Source: Streptomyces cellostaticus (GTDB lineage Bacteria; Actinomycetota; Actinomycetes; Streptomycetales; Streptomycetaceae). Taken from it: a stretch of 64,000 bases of DNA. Positions within the stretch are counted from its first letter, which is position 1, and the number at the start of each line of letters is the position of its first letter. This document shows, piece by piece, positions 1-8,372 of the stretch. The DNA is taken from contig NZ_KQ948035.1 of assembly GCF_001513965.1 (NCBI RefSeq), positions 6,041 through 70,040 of the forward strand, given 5' to 3'. Position numbers and translations under genes: made by a program. Under the pieces are notes generated by a model that saw only the letters and a list, made by a program, of their open reading frames with translations, searched no databases and was not told the origin of the DNA.

Positions 1-2
1 TC

Positions 3-3000
3 GCCCCGCACAGCGCGCCGCGACCGGCGGAACAACCGGCCGAGGCAGTAAGCCTGTTGGGCGTACGGCTGCCGTCGCCGCTCACGCAGGCGCAGTTCGT
101 CGCCCGGCTCGACCCGGCGGCACACCCCTGCCTCGGCGACTTCGTGGTCGGCGGGCGGCCGGTGGTCAGTGCCGGGGTGATCCTGGAGTCCACGATCGAG
201 GCGGTCACCGAACTCACGGGGCCGGGACCGGTGTCCGTCGAGGGCCTGGAACTGCCCGTCGACCTGGTGCTCGAACCGGTCGGCGCCGATCCGTCGACGG
301 TCAACGACCGCACCGCCCAACTCGTCATGGACGAGGGAGCGTTCCGCTATTACGCGCAGGACTCGGCCGGCGGTTGGCAGCTGCACGCGGAGGGCCGGGC
401 CCGGTCGGACGCGTCGGCCGCCCCCACGGTGGCGCTCGCACTGGCCGAGTCGGGCCGCGAGCTGACCGGCGACGAGCTGTACCGGCTGCTGTGGCAGCGC
501 GCACTGTATCTGGGCTCCGCCGCCCGCTGGGTGGAGCGGATCCGGCTCGGCCGGGGCGAGGCCACAGCCGCGATCCGGCCCGCCATGCCCGGCGAGGCGG
601 AGCCCTACCTGATGCACCCCGGGCTGGTCGACGCGATGTTCCAGACCGCGCTGGCCTGCTTCCCCACGCACGGCCAGGCCCTCGTGCCGGTCAGGCTCGA
701 CCGCTTCGTCCACTACCCCCACGGCGGCCCTCAGGACGGGCTGCGATGTCATGCCGAACTGCTCGACGGCGGCGTCCAGGCGCGCATCCGGCTCGTCGCC
801 GCGGACGGCCGGCTCGTCGCCGAGGCCGACGGCGTACGCTTCGCCCCCGCCGAGACACGGCCCGCGGCGGAACCCGCGGCCGTACCCGGACCCGCGGCAG
901 CACACGAACCCGCGGTGGTGCCCGAACCGCGCCCGCAAACCGCGGCCCTGACGGCACCTGCGCCTGCCCCAGCGGACACGCCCGAGGCGGTGCGGGCCTT
1001 CGTGACCCGAACCGTCGCCCAGGCGCTGGGCACCGCAGCGGCCCGGCTCGACGCCCGCCAGCCGTTGCAGGCGCTCGGCCTGGACTCACTGATCGCGATG
1101 AAGATCCGGCTGACGCTGAACCGGCAGTTCGAGGTCCTGCTGCCGATGACGGCATTCCTCAACGGCCGCAGCACCGAAGACATCGTCGACGACGTACTCG
1201 CCGCCCTCGGCGCCGGCACCGAAGCTCCGCAGGCCGACGTCGACGACACCACCGCACCCCAGGACGACGCCGAGCGCTACGAGCCGTTCGGCCTGACCGA
1301 CCTCCAGCAGGCGTACCTCGTCGGCCGTGGCGACGTCTTCGAACTCGGCAACACCTCCACTTATTTCCAGATCGAGATCGATGTGGAGAACGTGGACCTG
1401 GACCGGCTCGGCGCATCCTTCCGGGCGATGATCGAACGGCACGACATGCTGCGGGCGGTCTTCACCGCCGAGGGCGAGCAGCGTGTGCAGCGCGACGTCC
1501 CGGCCTACGTGATCCGCGAGACCGACGTCTCCGCGTTGGACCCGGCCGGGCGCGAAGCCGCGCTGGCCGCCGTATACGAGGAGATGCGAAGTCAGGTCTT
1601 CGACACCAGCCGCTGGCCGCTGTTCGACGTGCGGGTGACCCGGATCGACGACCGGGTGATCCGGCTGCACGCCGGCTTCGACGCCCTGATCATCGACGGT
1701 TTCAGCACGTCGATCCTGTTCAAGGAGTGGGCGGCGCACTACCGCGGTGAGTCACTGCCCGAACTGCGGCTGCGCTACCGGGACTACGTCCGCCAAGCCC
1801 GCGCCCTGGAGGGCGGACCCGAGCACGACAGGGCGCTCGCCTACTGGCGGGACCGGCTCGACACGCTGCCGCCTGCCCCCCAACTGCCGCTGGCCGTCGA
1901 CCCGTCGAGCCTGGACCGGCCGGTGTTCAACCACCGCGGCGCGACCCTGGCGAAGGAGGACTGGACCCGGTTCAAGCAGTCCGCGGCGGCAGCCGGGGTC
2001 AGTGCCTCCGCGGCCCTGTGCACCGCGTACTCGCAGGTGATCGCGGCGTGGAGCGCCACCCCCGACTTCTCGCTGAACCTGCTGTTCTTCAACCGCCTGC
2101 CGCTGCATCCGCAGGTCGGTGACGTCATCGGCAACTTCTCCACCACCCTGCTGCTGGAGATCCGCGACTCGGCCACCGAGGCGTTCGCCGCCCGCGCCGA
2201 CCGTGTCCAGCGCCGGCTGTGGAGCGACCTGGAGCACAGCCAGGTCAGCGGTGTGCAAGTGCTGAGGGAACTGAACCGGGCCCACGGCGCCTCGGTGCGG
2301 GCCGCCGCGCCGGTCGTCTTCACCAGCCTGGTGAACTTCTCGGGCCAGCAGGACACCGAGCAGCGCGGAGTCGTGCAGTATCTGACCGGGATCGGTGAGA
2401 ACGGCCGCCAGGTCAGCAGTTCGGTTCGCACGCCGCAGGTGTGGCTGGACCACCAGGCGGTGGAGGAGGCCGGTGAACTCGTCCTGAACTGGGACGTGGT
2501 CGAGGAACTGTTCCCGGCAGGCTGCATCGACGCCATGTTCGCCGCCTATCTGCGGTTGCTGCACGACCTGTCCCGTGACCCGGCGACCTGGCAGCGGCCC
2601 GCGCCCGCCCTCGTACCGGCCGCCGACCTGGACGTACGGGCCGCGGCCAATGCCACCGACGGGCCCGTACCCGACGGGCTGCTCCACGACGCTGTCCTCG
2701 GCCAGGTCGCACTGCGGCCCGACGAGCCCGCGGTCGTCTCGAAGGCCCTGACCCTGACGTACGCCGACCTCGACCGCAGGTCCAACCAGGTGGGGCACCG
2801 GCTGCGCGCCCAGGGAGCCGGCCCCGGCGACCTGGTGGCGATCGTCATGGACAAGGGCTGGGAGCAGGTCGTCGCGGCCCTCGGCATCCTGCGGGCCGGG
2901 GCGGCGTACGTCCCGATCGACGCCGGGGTGCCCGCCGAGCGGCTGCGCGTGCTGCTGGACAGCGCCGGGATCAGCCGCGTCGTCACCCAGCCGTGGGTGG

Positions 3001-5237
3001 ACGACACGGCCGACTGGCCGCAGGGCGTGGCCAGGACCGTGGTGCGGGCCGACGACAAGGGCGATGAGCGGCCGCTCGGCCCGTCCGGCGCCAGGCCCGC
3101 CGACCTCGCCTACGTGATCTTCACCTCGGGCTCCACCGGGCTGCCCAAGGGCGTGATGATCGAGCACGGCGCGGCCCTGAACACGGTGGTCGACGTCAAC
3201 GAGCGCTACGGCGTCACCGCGGCGGACCGGGCACTCGGACTGTCCGCGATGAACTTCGACCTGTCGGTCTACGACGTCTTCGGGCTGCTGTCGGTGGGCG
3301 GCGCCCTCGTCCTGCCCGAACCGTCCGCGCACCGCGAACCCGCCCGCTGGGCGGAACTCGTCACCGAGCACGGGGTGACCATCTGGAACAGCGTGCCCGC
3401 GCTGATGGAGATGTTCACCGAACACGCCCACGCGAACCGGCTCACCGGGCTGCCGCTCAGGCTGGTGATGATGAGCGGGGACTGGATCCCGGTGACGCTG
3501 CCCGGCCGGATCCGGCTGCTGCTGCCGGACGCCGAGCAGTGGAGTCTCGGCGGCGCCACCGAGGCGTCGATCTGGTCGATCTGCCACCCGATCGGGCAGG
3601 TCCAGGACGACTGGGTGAGCGTCCCCTACGGCAAGGCGATGCGCAACCAGCGCTTTTACGTCCTCGACGGCGCGATGCGGCCCTGCCCGGTGTGGGTGCC
3701 GGGCGACCTCTACATCGCCGGCATCGGACTGGCCCGCGGCTACCTGAACGACGAGGACAAGACCCGGGCCGCCTTCTTGCACCACCCGGTCACCGGTGAG
3801 CGCCTCTACCGCACCGGCGACCTGGGACGCTTCCTGCCGGACGGCACCATCGAATTCCTCGGCCGGCAGGACTCCCAGGTCAAGGTCCAGGGCTACCGCA
3901 TCGAACTGGGCGAGGTCGAAGCCGCCCTCACCCAGTGCGAAGGGGTGCGGGCGGCCGCGGTCGTCGCGGCGGGCGAACGGCACGGCCCCAAGCGGCTGAT
4001 CGCCTACGTCGTCCTCGACGACGGACGCGACGACACCGAGGCCCAGATCACCGAGGCGCTGCGTCACGCGGTCCCGAAGTATCTGGTGCCCCAGCGCATC
4101 CTCGTCCTGGACGAACTGCCGCTCAGCGACAATGGGAAGGTCAACCGGGCGGCACTGCCCGCACCCGACGAGGTCGCCGTCGAAGGCGCCGGCTTCGTCG
4201 CGCCCCGCGACGACGTGGAACGCCGACTCGCGGAGATCTGGGCGGAGTTCTTCGGCATGACCGAGATCGGGGTGACCGCCGGCTTCTTCGAACTCGGCGG
4301 CGACTCGCTGCTCGCGGTGCGGCTGATGGCCAGGATCGCCCGCGGCCTTCGTCGCAGCCTGCCGCTGTCCACCCTGTTCGCCCGGCCGACCATCGAACTG
4401 CTCGCCCAGGCGATCCGGGAGGCCGAGGACAGCGAGGACGGCGAGGAGGGCCGCAGGGCGCTGGTGCCGGTACGCACCACCGGCTCGCGGCCTCCGCTGG
4501 TCTTCGTCCACCCGGTCGGCGGCGACGTGCTCTGCTACGCGGAACTCGCCGGACTCCTCGGCGACGACCAGCCCTTCTACGCACTCCAGTTGCCGGACGT
4601 GGAACTGCTCAGCGTCGAGGACATGGCCGCCCACTATGCCGCGGCGGTCCGCGAGGCGCTGCCCGACGGACCGTACCGGCTCGGCGGCTGGTCGATGGGC
4701 GGGGTGATCGCCCTGGAGATGGCCGCCCGACTCACCGCGTCGGGCGCCGAGGTGGACCTGCTGGCCGTGGTCGACCTGATGGAGCCGCCCGGACCGGCCG
4801 AGGGCGCGCCCGTTGCCGACGAGGTGCTGCTGTCCTGGTTCGCCCGGGATCTGGCGGGCCTGGCCGCAGTGGACTGGGAGCTGCCGCCCGAGGCGTTCGA
4901 CAGCCGCCCGCCGGTGCAGGTGCTGCACACCGAGGCACGCGCCGCGGGGGCGTTGTCCGACGACATCGACCTCGACACGCTGAGCCGCATCGTCAGCCGG
5001 TTCCAGAACAACTACCGGGCCCTCCTGCGCCACGCACCCAGCAGCTTCGCCGGCCGGGTGTTGTCGCTGCGGGCCGCGGACGGCGGCGCGACGGTCGAGA
5101 CCGCGTCGCGCTGGATGGCGTACTTCCCCGGCGATGCCGACCTCGTCGACGTACCCGGCGACCACTACACGGTGATGCGCGGCGAGCGGCTGCGCATCCT
5201 GGCCGGCGAGTTGCGCCGGGCACTCGACGCCCACTGA
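3..5237 (+). CDS. PKS-NRPS hybrid synthase, 3' part (DH-like - ACP - Cy - A(Cys) - PCP - TE), 5' end outside window
   Basis: The reading frame is open to the window edge, so KS/AT domains probably lie upstream. Seen in order: a DH-type double hot-dog fold (to about nt 860); a Pro/Ala-rich linker; an ACP (LGLDSL, Ser codon at 1086-1088); a heterocyclization domain with the Cy signature DxxxxDxxS (DALIIDGFS, about 1680-1706); an adenylation domain (FTSGSTGLPKG); a PCP (GGDSLLAV, Ser at 4305-4307); and a thioesterase (GWSMGG, Ser at 4692-4694; late GDH at about 5160). The A-domain pocket reads D-L-Y-N-M-S-L-I-W, close to the known cysteine code DLYNLSLIWK. The last module should therefore load Cys, cyclize it to a thiazoline and release it by TE. 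In the DH fold, the His of HxxxGxxxxP is Phe (DFVVGG, about nt 141) and the Pro is Ser, while DxxxQ (DAMFQ, about 630) is kept, so dehydration is doubtful. The product is not identifiable. Confidence 0.93.
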   Translation, partial: APHSAPRPAEQPAEAVSLLGVRLPSPLTQAQFVARLDPAAHPCLGDFVVGGRPVVSAGVILESTIEAVTELTGPGPVSVEGLELPVDLVLEPVGADPSTVNDRTAQLVMDEGAFRYYAQDSAGGWQLHAEGRARSDASAAPTVALALAESGRELTGDELYRLLWQRALYLGSAARWVERIRLGRGEATAAIRPAMPGEAEPYLMHPGLVDAMFQTALACFPTHGQALVPVRLDRFVHYPHGGPQDGLRCHAELLDGGVQARIRLVAADGRLVAEADGVRFAPAETRPAAEPAAVPGPAAAHEPAVVPEPRPQTAALTAPAPAPADTPEAVRAFVTRTVAQALGTAAARLDARQPLQALGLDSLIAMKIRLTLNRQFEVLLPMTAFLNGRSTEDIVDDVLAALGAGTEAPQADVDDTTAPQDDAERYEPFGLTDLQQAYLVGRGDVFELGNTSTYFQIEIDVENVDLDRLGASFRAMIERHDMLRAVFTAEGEQRVQRDVPAYVIRETDVSALDPAGREAALAAVYEEMRSQVFDTSRWPLFDVRVTRIDDRVIRLHAGFDALIIDGFSTSILFKEWAAHYRGESLPELRLRYRDYVRQARALEGGPEHDRALAYWRDRLDTLPPAPQLPLAVDPSSLDRPVFNHRGATLAKEDWTRFKQSAAAAGVSASAALCTAYSQVIAAWSATPDFSLNLLFFNRLPLHPQVGDVIGNFSTTLLLEIRDSATEAFAARADRVQRRLWSDLEHSQVSGVQVLRELNRAHGASVRAAAPVVFTSLVNFSGQQDTEQRGVVQYLTGIGENGRQVSSSVRTPQVWLDHQAVEEAGELVLNWDVVEELFPAGCIDAMFAAYLRLLHDLSRDPATWQRPAPALVPAADLDVRAAANATDGPVPDGLLHDAVLGQVALRPDEPAVVSKALTLTYADLDRRSNQVGHRLRAQGAGPGDLVAIVMDKGWEQVVAALGILRAGAAYVPIDAGVPAERLRVLLDSAGISRVVTQPWVDDTADWPQGVARTVVRADDKGDERPLGPSGARPADLAYVIFTSGSTGLPKGVMIEHGAALNTVVDVNERYGVTAADRALGLSAMNFDLSVYDVFGLLSVGGALVLPEPSAHREPARWAELVTEHGVTIWNSVPALMEMFTEHAHANRLTGLPLRLVMMSGDWIPVTLPGRIRLLLPDAEQWSLGGATEASIWSICHPIGQVQDDWVSVPYGKAMRNQRFYVLDGAMRPCPVWVPGDLYIAGIGLARGYLNDEDKTRAAFLHHPVTGERLYRTGDLGRFLPDGTIEFLGRQDSQVKVQGYRIELGEVEAALTQCEGVRAAAVVAAGERHGPKRLIAYVVLDDGRDDTEAQITEALRHAVPKYLVPQRILVLDELPLSDNGKVNRAALPAPDEVAVEGAGFVAPRDDVERRLAEIWAEFFGMTEIGVTAGFFELGGDSLLAVRLMARIARGLRRSLPLSTLFARPTIELLAQAIREAEDSEDGEEGRRALVPVRTTGSRPPLVFVHPVGGDVLCYAELAGLLGDDQPFYALQLPDVELLSVEDMAAHYAAAVREALPDGPYRLGGWSMGGVIALEMAARLTASGAEVDLLAVVDLMEPPGPAEGAPVADEVLLSWFARDLAGLAAVDWELPPEAFDSRPPVQVLHTEARAAGALSDDIDLDTLSRIVSRFQNNYRALLRHAPSSFAGRVLSLRAADGGATVETASRWMAYFPGDADLVDVPGDHYTVMRGERLRILAGELRRALDAH

Positions 5238-5268
5238 CCCGACCGGCCGAGGAATGAGGAAAATCGGT

Positions 5269-6813
5269 ATGCGAACTGATCAGGCCCACCCGAAACGGTG
5301 GCTGATACTGATCGCGATGGCGCTGACGATGTTCATCGCGACCATCGACAACACGGTGATGACCGTCGGCTTCGCGTCGATCCAGCGCGGACTGGGCGAG
5401 TCCAACGCCGAGTTGCAGTGGTCGATGGACGCCTACACGCTCACCTTCGCGGCGCTGCTCTTCACCGCCGGCATCCTCGGCGACCGGTTCGGCCGGCGGC
5501 GGGTGCTGCTGGCCGGCCTCGCGGTCTTCCTGGGCGCATCCCTGGCCGGTGCGTGGTCCTCCAACCCCGCTGAACTCATCGGCTGGCGGGCCGTGATGGG
5601 CGTCGGTGCCTCCGTCGTGCCAGGCTGCACGATGGCCGTCATCGCGAGCGTCTTCCCCGCCGAGGAGCGGACCCGGGCCATCGGCTACTGGTCGACGTCG
5701 GCCGGCGTCGGCATCGCGGCCGGGCCGGTCCTCGGCGGCGCGCTGCTGTCCGCCTTCTGGTGGGGGTCGCTGCTGCTGGTCAACGTGCCCTTCGCGGTCG
5801 TCGCCCTCGCGATGATCGGCCTGCAGGTGCCGGAGAACCGCAGCGCCCAGGCCCCCCGGGTGGACGTCGCCGGGGTGCTGCTGTCGATCGCCGGTGTCGG
5901 CAGCCTCGTCTACGGGGTGATCAAGGGCGGCGAGGAGAGCAGCTGGCTGGAAGGCGCCGTCCTCGGCCCGGTCCTGCTCGGCCTGGTCCTGCTCACCGTG
6001 ATGGTGCTGGTCGCACGCCGCAAGGACCAGCCCGCCCTCGACCCGTCGCTGTTCACCGACAAGCGGTTCGCGATCGGCGCGGCGGCGCTGGCCGCGTCGT
6101 TCTTCGTCGCGACCGGGGCGACGTACATCCTCTCCTTCTACCTCCAGCAGCTGCGGAACTACACACCGGTGCAGGCCGGGCTGCTGACGCTGCCGCTCGC
6201 CGTCGGCTCGACGGTGGCCGGTGCGGGCGCCCCCCGGCTGATCGCCCGCTGGGGACCCACCGTCGCGCTCGGCGGCAGCGGGCTGCTGATGGCCGCGTGC
6301 AGTGTCTTCTACGCCGTGGTGAACGCCACCACGCCGATCTGGATCTTCGAGGTGGTGCACGCCATGTTCGGACCGAGTTTCGGGGCGACGTTCGCGGTGG
6401 GTATGACGGCGACCATGTCCGCGGTGCAGCCCGCGAAGGCGGGCGCCGGGTCCGCCGTCGCCAACACGGTGCGGCACATGGGTACGGCCTTCGGCGTCGC
6501 GGTGCTCGGTTCCGTCCTGGGGTCGGTCTACCGGCACTCCTTCGACGACGCGGCCGGCGTACTGCCCGCTGAGGCGCGGACGTCCCTCGGCGGCACCCTG
6601 GGGGCGGTCGTGCACGCCCCACCGGGCCTGCGCAAAGCCGTGGTGGCCGACGCCGACAGCTCGTTCCTGACCGGGCTGCACGCCGCGATGTGGGTCGCCG
6701 CGGTCCTGTGCGTCGCCGCCTCCGCCGTCGTCCTGGTCGGCCTGCGCGGCCGCACCCCGGCCCGCCCGGCCGCCGACCGCCGCCCGGACGCCGTCGCCGG
6801 AGAGACCCGATGA
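5269..6813 (+). CDS. MFS drug exporter, DHA2 (EmrB/QacA-type) family
   Basis: A 514-residue hydrophobic protein of the size of 14-TM DHA2 proton antiporters. It has the MFS motif A-like loop GDRFGRRRVLL after the second membrane segment, and the family C-motif region GVGASVVPG. It lies about 30 bp after the PKS-NRPS stop and overlaps the next gene by 4 bp (ATGA), so it is probably co-transcribed and exports the assembly-line product. ATG 5269 is preferred because GAGG sits about 8 nt upstream. ATG 5254 is in frame, but its GAGGA abuts the start codon. Export of the cluster product is inferred from position only. Confidence 0.88.
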   Translation: MRTDQAHPKRWLILIAMALTMFIATIDNTVMTVGFASIQRGLGESNAELQWSMDAYTLTFAALLFTAGILGDRFGRRRVLLAGLAVFLGASLAGAWSSNPAELIGWRAVMGVGASVVPGCTMAVIASVFPAEERTRAIGYWSTSAGVGIAAGPVLGGALLSAFWWGSLLLVNVPFAVVALAMIGLQVPENRSAQAPRVDVAGVLLSIAGVGSLVYGVIKGGEESSWLEGAVLGPVLLGLVLLTVMVLVARRKDQPALDPSLFTDKRFAIGAAALAASFFVATGATYILSFYLQQLRNYTPVQAGLLTLPLAVGSTVAGAGAPRLIARWGPTVALGGSGLLMAACSVFYAVVNATTPIWIFEVVHAMFGPSFGATFAVGMTATMSAVQPAKAGAGSAVANTVRHMGTAFGVAVLGSVLGSVYRHSFDDAAGVLPAEARTSLGGTLGAVVHAPPGLRKAVVADADSSFLTGLHAAMWVAAVLCVAASAVVLVGLRGRTPARPAADRRPDAVAGETR

Positions 6814-7892
6814 GCGCGCTGCCGGCCACCGTGCCGGTCGCCGTCGTCGGAGCGGGCCAGTCCGGGCTCGCCGCCGGGTACTACCTGCGGCAGGCCGGCC
6901 TGGGGTGCGTCCTGCTCGACGCCGGGAGCGCAGTCGGCGAGACATGGCGGCGGCGCTGGGACTCGCTGAGGCTGTTCACGTCCGCGCAGTTCTCCGCGCT
7001 GCCGGGCCTGCCCTTCCCCGGCGACGGTGCGCGCTACCCCGGCAAGGACGAGGTCGCGGCGTATCTGCGGGACTACGCCGAACGGTTCGGCCTTCCGGTG
7101 CTGCCCGACCACCGGGTGCTCGCACTGCGCAGGGACGGCGACGGCTATCTGCTGACCACCGCGCACGGCGACTGCCGGGCCGACCAGGTCGTCATCGCGA
7201 CCGGCGCGTTCGGCAGCCCACGGGTTCCGGAGTTCGGCGCCGGGCTGAGTCCGCAGGTGCCGTCCCTGCACACCGGGGACTACCGCAGCCCCGCCCAGGT
7301 GCCGCCGGGCACCGTGGTGATCGTGGGCGACGGCAACTCCGGGCGGCAGATAGCCGTGGAGCTGGCCGAGAGCCACAGCGTGGTGCTCAGCCGTGGCGAC
7401 ACCGTCTCACCGCAGCTGCCGCAGACCGTCGTCGGACGGGACATGTTCTGGTGGATGAGCGTCCTCGGCGTGATGAGCATGCCGGTGAACATGCAGGCAC
7501 CCGACCCGGTCGTCGGCGACCGGGTGCCCGCGCTGGTCGCGGACGGCCGGATCCGAACGGTGGGCCGGATCACCGCGGCCGAGGGCGCCGAACTGCTGGT
7601 CGCGGACGGCGAGCGCATCAAACCCTCCGCGGTGATCTGGGCGACCGGCTACCGCACCGACTGGAGCTGGCTCGACCCGCAGATGCTCGACGAGGCCGGG
7701 CAGCCCCGCCACACCGAGGGCGTAGGGGCGCTGCCCGGCAGCTATTACCTGGGCCTGTACCGGATGCGCACCCGCGGCTCGGCGCTGCTCGGCTTCGTCG
7801 GCCGGGACGCCGAACGCATCGCGGCAGTGGCCGCCACCGCCGCCCGCGACACCCCGACCCCTTCCTCTGCGGCAGAAGGCGAGCCGTCATGA
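6810..7892 (+). CDS. Class B flavin-dependent monooxygenase (FAD/NADPH)
   Basis: A 360-residue two-dinucleotide-fold flavoprotein. The N-terminal FAD site is GAGQSGLAAGYYLRQAG. The central NADPH site is VGDGNSGRQIAVELAE. An ATGAFG strand and a SLHTGDY segment match the FxGxxxHxxxY-like fingerprint of class B monooxygenases (FMO, Baeyer-Villiger, N-hydroxylases). WATGYRTDWSWL near the C-terminus is typical of FMO-like enzymes. The start overlaps the exporter stop (ATGA), and the stop overlaps the next start. It is probably a tailoring oxygenase of the PKS-NRPS product. Whether it acts on S, N or a ketone cannot be told. Confidence 0.85.
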   Translation: MSALPATVPVAVVGAGQSGLAAGYYLRQAGLGCVLLDAGSAVGETWRRRWDSLRLFTSAQFSALPGLPFPGDGARYPGKDEVAAYLRDYAERFGLPVLPDHRVLALRRDGDGYLLTTAHGDCRADQVVIATGAFGSPRVPEFGAGLSPQVPSLHTGDYRSPAQVPPGTVVIVGDGNSGRQIAVELAESHSVVLSRGDTVSPQLPQTVVGRDMFWWMSVLGVMSMPVNMQAPDPVVGDRVPALVADGRIRTVGRITAAEGAELLVADGERIKPSAVIWATGYRTDWSWLDPQMLDEAGQPRHTEGVGALPGSYYLGLYRMRTRGSALLGFVGRDAERIAAVAATAARDTPTPSSAAEGEPS

Positions 7893-8323
7893 CCAGCGTC
7901 ATTGTCACCGAACTCGATGTGCTGGGCGCGCTGTTGGCGTTCGACTTCATCGGATTCGCGCAGAAGTCCGCCGCCCTCGACCCCACCGACCCGCATTACG
8001 GGCAGGCGGTCGGCGCCGCCTTCGGGCTGGCGGTCCGTCGCCGCTTCCCGCAGGGCGCGACACTGCAGGAGATAAGCGGTTACGTCGCAGGCGTACTCGG
8101 CTCACTGGAGGACGGCGCGGAGGACTTCAACCCGGTGTCCCTCGAACGCCTGGTCGCCGTCGGCCTGTACGGGGGCGAGGCACCCGGCGGTGAGCACCTG
8201 GACCCCGAGACGACGCTCCAGGCCCGGCTGCTGCTGACCTTCCGGCTGGTCCGGGAGCTGGGTCTCGACCCCGGCCGGCAGCGGGAGTTGCTGGCCGAGG
8301 CGGCGCAACGCGCGTCGGCCTGA
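7889..8323 (+). CDS. Hypothetical protein, last gene of PKS-NRPS operon
   Basis: A 144-residue soluble, mostly helical protein with no signal peptide and no motif I recognise. It begins in an ATGA overlap with the flavoprotein gene and ends inside a hairpin terminator, so it is the promoter-distal gene of the operon. G/C third positions and coupling support a real gene. No function is assigned. Confidence 0.75.
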   Translation: MTSVIVTELDVLGALLAFDFIGFAQKSAALDPTDPHYGQAVGAAFGLAVRRRFPQGATLQEISGYVAGVLGSLEDGAEDFNPVSLERLVAVGLYGGEAPGGEHLDPETTLQARLLLTFRLVRELGLDPGRQRELLAEAAQRASA

Positions 8324-8347
8324 GGCGGCCCGCAGACGGCGCCTCAG
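8320..8347. terminator. Bidirectional hairpin terminator between convergent genes
   Basis: Perfect 8-bp stem CTGAGGCG / CGCCTCAG with a 12-nt loop. It includes the stop codon of the upstream gene and sits 25 bp before the 3' end of the convergent ligase gene. No U-tract follows, as is common in Streptomyces. Confidence 0.65.
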
Positions 8348-8372
8348 GTGATCCGGGGCGCCGCACCGCCGC

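Noticed and set aside
1752..5234. 1160-residue reading frame antisense to the PKS-NRPS gene
   Set aside because: Shadow frame of high-GC coding DNA; the + strand carries continuous domain motifs.
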